From: Wuchereria bancrofti
Taxonomy: Eukaryota > Nematoda > Chromadorea > Rhabditida > Onchocercidae
NCBI GenBank assembly: GCA_005281725.1
Contig: SSBO01000003.1
Location: forward strand, 2,903,824-2,967,823
Length of the DNA stretch: 64,000 bases
Reading direction: 5' to 3'
Positions within the stretch are counted from its first letter, which is position 1; each line of letters starts with the position of its first letter. Below are positions 27,326-39,870 of the stretch, in pieces. The notes beneath the pieces are model-generated. The model did not search any database. It saw nothing but the letters and a program-made list of their open reading frames with translations, and was not told the DNA's origin. Both the position numbers and the translations under genes were made by a program.

Positions 27326-27789
27326 CAAGTAAATAATAAAAAATAAAACGAAGTATACAAAAATATTTCCTTCCAGTAGAAAGTATTCTTTCGATTTCAT
27401 CTTTCCTACCACTCTTTCTTGTTCTTCAAATTTCATTGCTAACTGAAAAATATTTAAATTGATAGTTATTAAATTAATAGTGAATCCTTGATTTCATATA
27501 GCTATAAAATTTGAAGTTTCCCTTCAAAATATTTACTGTGACAATTTCAAGATGTTAATAAAAGCGGGAAGAAGTTATAAACCTGTTTGATGATAGTGCG
27601 AGATGATAAGAAAATACATTCGTAACAATCTAAGAGACTATTACTGATTAGGATTGATTAGCAGAGTTTATTTCTCTAGCGAATTTCTTCATTAAAACTC
27701 ATAATTTAACACGGCAGTTTAAAAGAAGAAAAAAAAAACTTAAATTCAAAAAGTTAAATTGTTTAAAATAATTTAATAAAAACAAATAT

Positions 27790-27818
27790 CATACATACAT
27801 ACATACATGCAAACACAC
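27790..27818. repeat. (ATAC)n repeat
   Basis: Five perfect ATAC units running into CA-rich sequence. Confidence 0.85.
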
Positions 27819-28398
27819 AAAGCATATACACACAAGTAAACATCAAAAAATAAAATTGATATTTTTAAAAATATTTTTTCGGCTTCAATCTCTTCTACCA
27901 AAATCAAAAATTTTGCAAATTTTTAGAGCTAAAATGGGAATGTAATAATATAATATAATATGTAATAAAATATAATACTAAAATATAAAATAAGACTAAC
28001 AATCCATTCATTCATTCTTTTCATACTGTCATTTTAGAAACATTTCCCGCTTCACAAATTCATCGAATATTTTTAATTCATTAATTTATTTATTCATTTC
28101 TTTTGAGGAAAAGTTTAAATCATATCAAAATATACGAGAAAATCATTCAAGAAGATCACTCTACTCCCGATGATATTATCATAGTTGATATTGTTGCTGA
28201 AAATCAAATTTTGGGCATTTCATGAAATTTCCAATGCAATTTCAAATTCAAAGAGATGTCGTGCGCCAATAGAATCTTTTTTTTTTTTTTTTAATAAAAG
28301 ATTTAAACATCAACAAATGAAACAGAATGCGATAGAAGGAATGCTGAATCATATGTTGGAAATCAAACATTCATTCTCAAAAAAAAAAACGCTGATAA

Positions 28399-28500
28399 CA
28401 CAAACATACATACACACATGCACATACACACACATACACATACAAAAATGTAGAAAAAAATACACATACATACATAAACATACATACACATACACACATA
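28399..28500. repeat. (TACA)n/(CA)n tract, about 100 bp
   Basis: Mixed TACA and CA units. Two long opposing open frames here (28185-28559 plus, 28377-28583 minus) arise because this repeat contains no stop codons. Confidence 0.9.
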
Positions 28501-28923
28501 TAGGGAAGAAGCATCTTCGTTCTGCATATTTTATAACCCATAATAAAAATACTTCCTAAAATGGATAGAAAACGAAGCGACAACGAATCACTTTTTTCCT
28601 TTTTTTTTTTATTGCAAGAACGATTTGCTCGAGAAATCTCAGTTCTTTCGTGGAATTAGCAAAATTGCACCTTTTAAGTGATTAAATTATAGATAATTTA
28701 AGAACAAGAACTGAAGCAGTTGATAAAATTAAGATTTTTGATGAGAAATAATTGAAATTCAAAGTAACGCAAATGATTCAATTCAAAATTATAGTTAAGT
28801 GTGTTAAATTAGAACTAAATAGATCATACGAAATAGATGAGTAAAAATTTCGAATGAATTCAGATCCTATAAATTAAAATTGAATTTGTTACATTGAAAT
28901 ATACGTAATAAATCAAATATAAA

Positions 28924-29274
28924 ATGATTACATTTAAAATTCCAAAAGTCAAATTATCATTTATCCGAAATCGTTATAAGCCCATTTATAATTTCACTCG
29001 TTATTATAGTTCGCAAAATCACAGTTATAAAACTATGACAATTTCATTTTCTTATAATTTCAGTTTAAAACCGGAAAAGTATATTAATGTGGGTCAGTTT
29101 TTTTTCTTTTCTCGTATTATAACCGGAAAAAACTTTCAAAACGATTCACCCATGAGGAAATCAGAGGAGATTAGTGGAAATGAAATAAATCAGAAGAGGA
29201 AAGGAAAAAAAGTATCATTCAGAATAATTATTGAAATCATTGTGAAGAAGAAATCATTTGTTTATTTGAATTAA
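28924..29274 (+). CDS. Unsupported open frame of 116 codons
   Basis: One of the longest plus-strand ATG-initiated frames outside repeats. It is Lys/Ile/Asn/Phe-rich, with no domain, signal peptide or clear splice sites. By my rough estimate a frame of this length is only marginally unexpected at this base composition, so it is listed for completeness. Confidence 0.1.
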   Translation: MITFKIPKVKLSFIRNRYKPIYNFTRYYSSQNHSYKTMTISFSYNFSLKPEKYINVGQFFFFSRIITGKNFQNDSPMRKSEEISGNEINQKRKGKKVSFRIIIEIIVKKKSFVYLN

Positions 29275-29881
29275 ATTAATAAGAGAGAGAGAGAGATAAA
29301 AGAGTCAAATTTTCTTAAAAAAAAAAAAATATTTCCTTGCAAAAAGATATACTGATCAAAAACATAGTATAATCAATAATTGATAATTAGTAATTACTTA
29401 TATATCAGTAATTATTTGTATGTACTGATCACCTAAGTGATCGAATTTTTTTTTCCTAAAAATGCCTTTTTAGTATAAATTTTTTGCAATGAAAAAATCT
29501 TTTTAAGTGATTCACTGTTTATAGTTTTTAGAGTGATAAAAATTTTATTCAATTTGAAAATTTGTTTTCTTTTTTTTATTTAATTAATTGGAAATTTTTA
29601 AGTAAAGAAAAAAATCAGTTTAGTGCATGTTGACATTTCCAAATCTAGACACTAAACGATCAATTGCAATAATCGTAATATAGTTATCAAAGTTGTGAAA
29701 AAAAATAAATCTGAAATAGCGTAGATTTGGATTAAGTTAAGCTAAATTCAAAATTAAAGGAATTAATACATCTTTACGTTAATTTTACGTCATTACACGT
29801 AGTTCATTGAGTTATCATCATTTATAATGCATTTTTGCAACCGGAATATTTATCAAAAGAAAAGAAGAATGAACGATCCGG

Positions 29882-30052
29882 ATGAATGCATATATGTTTG
29901 CACACAATGACAATGCCAACCGTTTGACAATGTTTGCTTTTTCCGCATCTGCCGGTAACTATTCTGTAGCAGCTGGAATTTTACTTCACAAATCGAAAAA
30001 TAACTTTTCTGATGATAGATTTCAGAGTGAAAGAAATCTATGCTGTTTTTGA
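29882..30052 (+). CDS. Possible small ORF, 56 codons, unusual composition for the region
   Basis: ATG at 29882, TGA at 30050-30052. The peptide starts MNAYMFAHNDNANRL and contains AFSASAGNYSVAAG, so it is rich in Ala/Ser/Gly/Asn rather than Lys/Ile/Phe. The underlying DNA (about 29,865-29,985) is richer in G+C than its surroundings. It has no recognised family or signal peptide. It could be an exon, a small gene or a conserved non-coding element. Confidence 0.2.
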   Translation: MNAYMFAHNDNANRLTMFAFSASAGNYSVAAGILLHKSKNNFSDDRFQSERNLCCF

Positions 30053-31174
30053 TTTTAAAAAATGAACAAGAAATGTGTAAAGAAGTTGATGATAGTGATT
30101 ATCATGATAATACTACAGTACACTGTTATAGTTGTAACGAGGGAGTATTAAGTAATTAGGATTATAAATGATGATGAAGTGATCATAGCTGTAAATATTA
30201 GAGGATCATTCATAAACATGGAATATTCCAAATATCGAATTTCATTGATAATAATCACTGACATTGTTAATTGATATCAGTGAAATGCTACAGTATGACA
30301 CTAATAGCAAACTTATGCATCATCTGTGATGACATTAGCAAATGAGTAAAAATTTTTATATATTTCCTTTCATTTTATGCATGCATGTGTGTGCAGTAAT
30401 CGGTTTGAGCATTGACAGACGTAAATTTGTTAATTGGATGATAATTTGGTCATTTTAGTAGTAAAAACATTAAGCTTATCATTTCTCTTATCAATAATGA
30501 GTTGATAAGCGTATAATGCTAATAAATGAAGAATCAATTGTTATTTGCTAATATTGCCATGTTCGGTATTAAATAAATAAAACAAAAGAAAGGATTTAAA
30601 AAAGAAGGAAAATTTTCAAAACATCATTAATTGTAAATTCCATAACGATGTTCATTAGAAGGGACAAGACAAAATATCACAAATTCGTAGATTCAAAAAA
30701 TGGTCGAATATATTCAATTATGTGAAATCTAAAAATCATTTTGGTTAATAAGTAGGACGTAGTGTAAGCACAGGAAAGAAGTAGTTAAAATAGTTTTAAT
30801 AATTTTTAATACTTTATTAAAGTTGTATATTAATATTATCTGTTTCCTAACGTACGCCAAAATGACGTAATTATGTAAGAGTTACTCTTAATAATTACTA
30901 CTAAGTTGCTGCTACTACTTCAAATATTCATTCTACTATAACATTATTAGCAATTAGCATAGACAAATGTTACTGTTAGTATTCCTACCTTTGAATTGCT
31001 ATATGTTTAAAAGAAGAAAGAGAAGAAAAAGAACTCCAAATTTGTCACAAATTTAAAATGAAATAAAATAAAATGAAAAGAAAGTAATAGAATCATATAC
31101 CATCTTTTTTTTAGAAATGCAAAAAAGAAAAAGGAATGGAAAAAAGGCAGGAAAAATTGCATATTTTGATTGGA

Positions 31175-31333
31175 AAGTGTAGAAAATTATAGCATTTCAC
31201 AATGAATAAATTGAAATATTGAAAATTTCCTTTCCATTCCTTCCTTTAAATCATTTTCATCATTCTTTTCAAAAAATTTTTTATATTTCAGAATTTTATT
31301 TTGAAATATAAAAAAGAAAAAGAAATAAAATAT
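31175..31333. repeat. Left copy of a 159-bp exact duplication next to a single N
   Basis: Identical to 31335-31493, with one N at 31334 between them. It has the same structure and nearly the same length as the duplication at 21,248, again suggesting overlapping contig ends that were not collapsed. Confidence 0.85.
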
Positions 31334-31334
31334 N

Positions 31335-31493
31335 AAGTGTAGAAAATTATAGCATTTCACAATGAATAAATTGAAATATTGAAAATTTCCTTTCCATTCC
31401 TTCCTTTAAATCATTTTCATCATTCTTTTCAAAAAATTTTTTATATTTCAGAATTTTATTTTGAAATATAAAAAAGAAAAAGAAATAAAATAT
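31335..31493. repeat. Right copy of the 159-bp duplication
   Basis: Exact repeat of 31175-31333. No gene lies in it. True genomic sequence probably contains this block once. Confidence 0.85.
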
Positions 31494-34400
31494 GGAAAAG
31501 AATAAAATAAGATATATCATTTACTGGTTGACAAGTGACAACAACAATGTCAATGATCGGTAGCAATGTGATAATCTAATGTATAATTTAGTGACAGTTA
31601 ACAATTTTAATTGTTATACATATTTTACTGACAAATCTTATGCCAGACTAATTATCCAATATATTATGCACTTTTTTATCACCTTTTTTCTTTCCTGGAA
31701 ATTAAGAGATAACCGGATATTTGGTGCCATTTTGTCTCTTATTAATGACATCAGTGATTTTATATGAACCGGTATGATTTTGAATAATGTCAATTTCTCC
31801 GAACAAAACATACTCATCTCAGACCAAAATAAAAAAAGTGTATTTTTAATTAGTTAGTTAATTTAGTTAAGATAATCGGTGAGAAAAAAAAATGCTTTTT
31901 CTGGTTTGTTGCAAAAATCACGAATTTGATTATTGTGACAAAATTAGAATATCGGTAATAGAAAAAGCAATGAAAGACGAAAAACGAACAAAAAAAAATA
32001 GGCAAAAGGAGTGAAAAAGAAAAAAGGACGAAAAGTAAAAAAAATATTCAAAAAAAAAAGAAAATTAAAATGAACAAAATGTGAGGTTGCAAAGATTCTC
32101 ATCATTAATCACATATAACAATTCTGCAAATTTTAATTTTGGTGATAAATAAAAAAGCAAAAAATACTGAATAGATTATAAAAACGAATGGAAAACAAAA
32201 TGCGCTAAGCGCAAAAAAGAAATGTAACATTTTTGAAATAGTTTTCATATATAGAAAATGAATAAAAAATGAAAGAAAATAGAAATTGATTCATTCATTG
32301 TTTCTGTAACAGACGATAAATATTCTAAAATGGAATGATAAAATATGTGAAATACAAACACACAACAAATTTGGGATAGCAATGAGAAATGAGATGGCTT
32401 TACAGATAGCTTAAACAAGCAGCTATTTTGTTAAATAATTCAATACAATCCATTTCTTCCATCCAAATGAAAAAAAAAATATTTTGACAATTTTTGGTTT
32501 ATTTTTTTTTATTTTTGTTTGGATATTTTAGGAAAAAAAAATTCAATTTTGATTGTAAAATTTTAATCTCGTTTGAAGATTACATATTTCTGTTAAATTG
32601 GTAGCAATATTTATTTGCTAATTTATTTACTCACCAATTTATTTATTTACTCATTTATTTATTTCAATCCACCAACAAATTTTTTATTTCTTAATAAATA
32701 AAGTTTTCAGTTTTTTTGCTCTGTTTTCTTCGTTTTATATGTTTTAGTCATTGGAATAAGTGAAGTAATTACTAAGAAAGCTATTTTAGAAATTTATTGG
32801 CAGAAGGGTTTTTTAAAAAAATAAATAAATATTAAATGAAAAAAACTAAATTCGAATGGAGAGAAAAGTTACTCAAATAATGAAAAGGTAGGCAATCAAG
32901 AGTAAATAATTTCTGTTTATTCAATAAATCGGATGAACTTTTACATCACTTCACGTATCATTACGTATCTTACGTGTGTCTACCTAAAAAGATATCTGTG
33001 TTATTCGAAGTAATAAAGCAATAGAATGAAGTATGAAAATATAATAGAAGATAATGTAATGAAATTTTACATAGAAAAAAATTGCAGTACAGTTCTTTAC
33101 TGTAAACATATGGTGGACCTTTGTTTTAAATACTGTACAATTTTGATTCTGTAGCCAGTAATTTTGTAATAATTACGGTATGGCTAAAAAATATCACTCA
33201 CGAGTGATTGTTATCATTGTAATATATCGCATAGTGTAATGAAAAAAGGTTAAAGGTTATAAAGATATCAAGAATTCAAGGAATGAAGAAAACAAAAAGT
33301 GTTCTAATGAATGATTGAAGCAATAAATCTTTACTGTTTATCTTTTCTTTTTCCATCGATCATTTATTAACAGCAAAAAAAATTCGTTTTTTTTTGCATA
33401 TTTTTTTCAGTAAAACATTTTTGAAATAAATCGGCAATTAAGAATTTGAAATGTTACAAATATTTGCAAGAAATATTCCAAAGTCATTTAAAAAAAGCGA
33501 CAAAAATTAATAAATATCGCAATAAATTATTGCATTCTTGTTTTTTTTTTTTGTGTTCCTTTTGAAATTTGTAAATTTTTCTGGAATAAAATTCCCTAAT
33601 AAAACTACCACATGAAATGACAAAGCAGGAAAAAATGAGGAATTAGTAAAAGAAGGAAAAAAATAAATAGTTTTACAAAATGATAGTTTTACGAATTTAT
33701 TCTATGAATATTTTATAAACAAAATCAATTGTAATTAACTTTTTTTGTGAGATAAAAAATATTGAGGAAGAAGACTTTAAAAAAAATAAAAGTATTTTAA
33801 TTTTTGTCAAGAAAACTTTTTTAGAGTAATCAAAGATGAACTAATTAATACAGATTATCACAATATGATGAAATTTTCACCCATAATTATTTCTGAAAAA
33901 TCCTGATGAAATTTTCTTCTGCAATTATATTTGTTAGAATAAAAATAACCCTTCCTGTTTACCTTATATAATGAATCTGTTATTAGAATTGTAAATGGTC
34001 ATCGTACTAGCATAATGACAGGTACTTATCAGTGATTATTATCATCATCATTAAAACACTCAACTATTTTCCTATCATTACAGTCCATAAATCATTTTTT
34101 CTCATCACAATCCATCGTCATTCTCATCTTTCTGTTGCTACGGTATCACTAGGCCAACTAGTTTACGACAGGATGAACAGATCACAAATTTAATATCAGC
34201 GTATCAGAAGATACAAGCAAAATGTGTAAATATTTTGGTGAAATTTCTCAATTTGTTTATTAATTAATTTTTACTAATTAACAATTCATAATTAACTATT
34301 ATTCATTTTTATGCATAATAACAAAAGAAAAATAAGGAAAAGCAAAAGTATATTATTAATAATAATGGCAAAAAAAATTTTCAATAAACGAATTTTACTT

Positions 34401-36380
34401 TAAAATTGTTTCAATAAATTATTATTTCGATTTGATAATGCTCATAAAATTAATCATATTTTCATTTGAAATTATAATTTGATACGTAGTAATTTTCAGA
34501 TTAAGTAACGCAATTTTAAAAAAATATGAAATTCAAATTCATAAAATCGAATAACTTTTTTTTTGGTGTGGTTTCTTTTAAGATAAATGAAAATAACCTA
34601 ATTGGTATTTAAATGTACAACAAAAGAATTGCCGATGAATGCATCTTTTCTTTTTCTTTTTCTCCACTATACGTTATTCTATAAAAGCAGGTGTCTGTAA
34701 GATATTTAAATTAGAAAGATGTATCATTCATTAAATACAGATGCATTAATCACATTCATTGTTACTCTTTGGTTTTCTAATGGTACCTGCAATGGTACCA
34801 TTATCATTTGTTAAAGAGTTTTTTTTCTTCTTTTGTCCTTTTTCTTGCTATCCTATCCTATAGCAATACTATTTTATTATTTATTCTTATAGAAAGAATA
34901 AAAATTAATTGTTATTTTTGGCTGATTATTGCATATGAGGTCATCAGGTCATTACTTGAATTAACTATTAGTTTGAATTTGCTATTAATTAATTGATCGT
35001 TGGTTATTTAAATCATTCAAAATCGATGTGAATTATTGTATGATTGATTCTAGGAATCTGAATCTGAAATAATAGTTTAAAATTAATAAAAATCTCAGAT
35101 AATAACTAGATAATACTTACATTCATCTAATCATATAGTCATAATACATTGCAACTAATAATAAATTTTAGGTTACAGAGAGAAAGATCCTATTTTAGAA
35201 ATGAAAACAGTAATTAATTTTAGGATACAGGAAGTGACAAAAACCATATTTTTGAAATGGTATATTATATTTTTAGCTTTCTATCCTTCATTAGTATTCT
35301 CTTAAAATTTCACGCTGTTAAATTTACGTAATTGTATGATCGATGAAATTTACTCGTACAAGTTAATTCACGTGCGTCATATCATTTATTTGTTAATGTA
35401 AATGTTTGTTCGGAGAGAAAAGAAAAATGTTAAAAACAAAACAAACAAATAAAAATGCAATTCACACATTTTTTTTTCCACTGCTCTCAACGGTTCATTT
35501 AATTTACCATTTGTTAAATTTGAATATATTATGTCAACTTTTATTATTGTAATAATGCGGAAATGGTTTTCTTTGCGTGTTGGAAATTAGATGAGCGTAG
35601 CAAAATTGGAATTTGACACAATTTCTTCAAGAAATACATCTGTTCATTGCTTATTCAATTTCCAATTTTAATCTCACACTAACTGAAATTGAAATTTTTT
35701 TTTTTAATAGTTTTAAATACTATTCGATTTATTATTTATCTAACCAATAATTCTTAGAATACCATAAAAAAAACTTCAGCAAACATAAAACTTTTAAATT
35801 GAAGTCAATCAAATCATTTTGCTTGCTTTTCAAAAAAAAAAAAAATTCATTGAAAAGTTTTCCTTGATTTTCTAATACAAATAGCATTTATAAATATTTA
35901 TAATGATAATAAAGACATATGTCATTTTGATATTTTGATGATTAAAATCTAATTTCTGCCAAATTTTAGAAAAAATAAAAATTGTTCTTTTCAAACTTTC
36001 TCATTTCGAAAAAAAGTTTTTTGATTCAGAAAACAGGAAATCTTATTGTTTTACTACTGTCACTAACTTTTACTGAAATAAAAGTCACTAACTAATCAAC
36101 TTAATCAATAACTCTTGTATTTAAATGCAAGAATAAGAGACGGGTAGAATTTAATTTTAGTTTGATTAATTTTCGCCTATTTTTCTTTCTTTTTTTTTGA
36201 TCCTACATGAACCTTTTTTTCTTTTAAAAAAAACCAGTCATACTGTAAAATTTCATAAAAGTGTTGCGATTTTTTAAAACTGCTAACAGATCATTAATAT
36301 TTCGTCTTTAGAAGAGGAAATTTTTTTTTTTTTATTTTTGCAAAATTGTATTAACAAATTTATTATTCCTCCACAATTTA

Positions 36381-36430
36381 TTTCTCTTTCTCTCTCTCTT
36401 TCTCATCCTCCCCTTTCTCTCTTTCTCTTA
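36381..36430. repeat. CT-rich microsatellite
   Basis: Pyrimidine tract of CT and TTCT units. Confidence 0.85.
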
Positions 36431-38060
36431 CCCATATTAATAATAAAAATTTTTATTTCTGCAATTTTTTATTTCCAAAAATTTGTTAGAGCTGCAAAAT
36501 GGAAGGATGTAAATTTTGATAGCAATGATAATCACTGATACGGTGATATATCTCTGTTTTTATCCATCTAAATTACGATCGGTGATAATTTCCATCACTC
36601 CAATCTCATCTAGATCACTTGTCATTAAATTTGGATATTAGTCATAAAATTTCCTTCTAACAAATGATTTTTAAAAAATTTTAAGCCTGATTATTGCAAG
36701 AAAAAATACATTTACTATTCAAAGATACAGAAGAATGAACAATTTTAAATTTGATAGGAAAAAAAATTAGATAAACTAACAATTAGAATAGAAATAATTA
36801 AAGAAAAGATGTTAGGAAGTAAACAAAATAATAAAAAGGCTTGTAATATCTGAAAAATTACAAAAACAGAATTTTGTAACTTTAAAAGAATCAAAAATTT
36901 ATTAAGCACACCTTATTATTAAGTATACTACAAGAAAACTTTAATTAAAAGTAAATTATCTAATAGAGAAATTTTGTCTTTATTATTTTGATAATAATTA
37001 TCATTAATCTTTGATTATGTATATATCAAATTGTTATGTATTTGAGATATGATCAAGATAAAATGGTTTGTTTTTCTACAGATAAACAACGTAGGTGTTA
37101 ATATTTACACATAAAAACATATACTTTTTGAGGTGTCTATTTATAAATATGACTGAAATTTGAAAATGCCCATTAAAAAATTAAATTAAAATTCATTTTT
37201 TCTTCCAGAAAATCTTGTCCTTTCTCTTTATCATTCTTTTCCTTTCATATTTACATATTTTTTAAGATTTATGGCTTTAGTAAAATTTATTTTTCACTCA
37301 TAAATCTATCTGAATAAATGACAAAAAGCTTATAATTCTGAAAAAAAAAATGAAAAGATTGGGATTTTGAGATTTCGAAAAAATTCAAATGTCATTAAAA
37401 CAAAGCAAAACAAAATTAAAAAAACCACATCTATCAACTTTTATCCTTAATTATTTAAGCAATAAAGTCTATTATGTTTGGTGAACTAAATTTTTTAAAT
37501 GTAAGTTAAATCAATTAAAAACTTTCAAAGTAAACTAAGCCAAATATGCTTAATAAAAAAGATTTGAAAAATTGATAACATAATATTTGAGCAGCAGCAC
37601 CAACAACAATGACAAGAGCAATAATAGTGATGGAAAAATGAAGGAAGAGAATGAAACAAGCCTAGGCTTAAATTGTTGGCTCCATATGAGAAAGGATAAA
37701 ATTATGCCTCAGCAAGCATAATTTCTAGCGCTGGTATTTTATGTTTTGTTATTTCCTAAATTCCTTTCCACTTCTCTATTTATTGCTTTTCACTCTTTCA
37801 TTATTTTATAGTTATCTGTTTATCGTTTCCATGAAAGAAAAACTAAATTAAATACAATATTGAAATAATAATTTACTAAAATAGTAATTGAATAGATGGA
37901 TATTAGCAAATATTAGTGACTGTAATTAGTGATATATTCCAAATTATTCTTTATCCATAGTGTTTTAATTAAACTATTGTAATAAGTTAATTATGGTTAG
38001 CAACTACAGTTAATAAGCGTAATTAAAGTTCAAAATAAATTATGATCACTGCTAATATAT

Positions 38061-38110
38061 GATTATTATTGTTATTACTACAGTATTATTATTATTACTA
38101 TTATTATTAA
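38061..38110. repeat. (ATT)n repeat
   Basis: ATT units with GTT and ACT interruptions, followed by AAT units (38121-38133). Confidence 0.85.
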
Positions 38111-38561
38111 CTAATCACATAATAATAATAATTAATAAGTGTATCATAATTTGTTAATAAAAGTTATTAATTACATAATAATTAATAAGTTGAATATTGC
38201 GATATGATCCTGATGAAATAACAATCTAACCATTAAATTTGTGAATTTAATACAAGTTTAAACTTATGATTTTAATTTGATAATATTCAGAATTTTTGCT
38301 TACCCTCAAAAGATCCTTAGAGAAGTTCATGGATACTAAAAGAAAGAATCATTGAAATCTTTTGGCATTTAGCATAATTTAATATCAAATTAACTAAAAA
38401 TTATGATTGTCATTTAATTCACAATCTATTCTATTTCATTCAATCATAGTCAAATAATTATTTTATTTAAATAAAGCAATTATAAAATGTTACTACGAAA
38501 GTAAAAAGTGTAAGAAAATGGATAAGCAGTTAATTTAAAAATGTCTATTAAGCTTTGCTAT

Positions 38562-38745
38562 TTCAACTTATTCCGCCATTTCTGACTTAACATTTTAATT
38601 TATCAGTTATTTTTAGGCTAATCCAAGCGCAATACTGCAATTTATCCGCCATTTTTAAACTAATCCAACTTTAGCACTTTATCTTATTCGTCATTTTAAA
38701 TTTAATTCAGGTTTAATACTTCAACTTATCCGTCATTTCGATAGT
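38562..38745. repeat. Degenerate minisatellite, unit about 45 bp
   Basis: Four or more diverged copies of a unit containing TTATYCGYCATTT, then TTAAACTAATCCAA, then TTTARYACTT. Clear copies of the CGCCATTT/CGTCATTT core start near 38573, 38646, 38690 and 38730. Confidence 0.6.
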
Positions 38746-39837
38746 CTTTCATTCTGCAAGCGATATCATCACACTTTATTATCATAACCTTCTGCACAAT
38801 TCATCATTTCAAGTGCTGAATTGAGAAAGGTAAGCAGGTGACAAACATAAATCATGCAGATTTCCAATATTATCACCTAAATTTCTACCGTAAGCAGACA
38901 AAACTTTATATTCGAGTAAACAAGAAAATTTTTCTTTTGCATCATTTACCATAATCTAATTTTTACACAAATTTCATCTGATCATTTGAAATTATTTACA
39001 AATAAAAATGATGTAAAAGAATTGAAAGGGAAAAAATTTTTTCCCTTTCATTAGTTTTGCTTGAAAAAGATAAACTTAATTTTCACTTATAAAATGCTAA
39101 AGTTTTACTGTAACTTTATGTAAGCTCTTTTCTTCTTCCTTTTCTTTTTTTTTCTTTATTCAAAAATTGTGTTCAAAAAATTTTCATCTTTATAAAAAAA
39201 GCCAAAGTGTACTTTTCAAATCCTTAACTATTACTGTTACCTCAAATTAAAATATTTTATCTTGATTACTCTTTTTAAAGTGTGACATTTAAACACAACA
39301 CTAACTGTCCTGAATTATCATAAAATTTTGCTTGAAATTGGAAGTTTTTTTTTTACATATATTGAATCAAACTAAAATTACTGAAGATATAATCAATCTG
39401 TCATAATCAATTATAAATGTTTTTCATTTATTTAACTGACAACTTTACAATTAAAGGAATGAATTAAGTAAAAAAACTTTAATGATTGTTCGTTACTTTA
39501 AGAAATCATTGAAAAATATATAATAAATAAGCTGAAAAGCAGTAGGATATTTTAAAATGATCAGATAAATTCTATTCTCTAACAACAAATAATTCGCTAT
39601 ATTTTTCAATATTGGCATTTATGCTATTTCACTTTAACTTCAATGGACCAATTTGCTTCTGTCGATTTTCCAATAAAATAAAAAATGAGAAAGGACTGAA
39701 AGAGAAATAGGATGTGGAATGTAAGCTGAAAAAAAGCAAAAAAAAAAAACAAAGGAAAAAAAACGGATGGACAAAAATGCATATCAAAAAAAAGGAAAAT
39801 TAAATTGAAAGGCTGGAAGATATGCTACTAAAATAGA

Positions 39838-39870
39838 AATAATAATAGTAATAATAATAATAAAATAGTA
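39838..39870. repeat. (AAT)n repeat
   Basis: AATAAT units with AGT interruptions. Confidence 0.85.

Larger units (their letters stand above)
18370..31174. other. Gene-poor A+T-rich region, left half
   Basis: No recognisable gene. Contents: diverged short repeats rich in GTGATCA and AACTGATAA words (about 18,955-19,100), the N-containing duplication (21,248-21,576), a GAAT repeat (24,461-24,540), CA-rich tracts (27,272-28,500), and GC-richer patches with open frames at 22,815-22,973, 26,946-27,118 and 29,882-30,052, described separately. Confidence 0.5.

Noticed and set aside
27230..27436. Cys/Val-rich minus-strand frame resembling a small cysteine-rich secreted protein
   Set aside because: The Cys/Val alternation is simply the translation of a (GT)n microsatellite.
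28185..28583. Long opposing open frames (124 codons plus, 68 codons minus)
   Set aside because: Both run through a TACA/CA repeat and poly-T tracts that lack stop codons; no domain or splice support.
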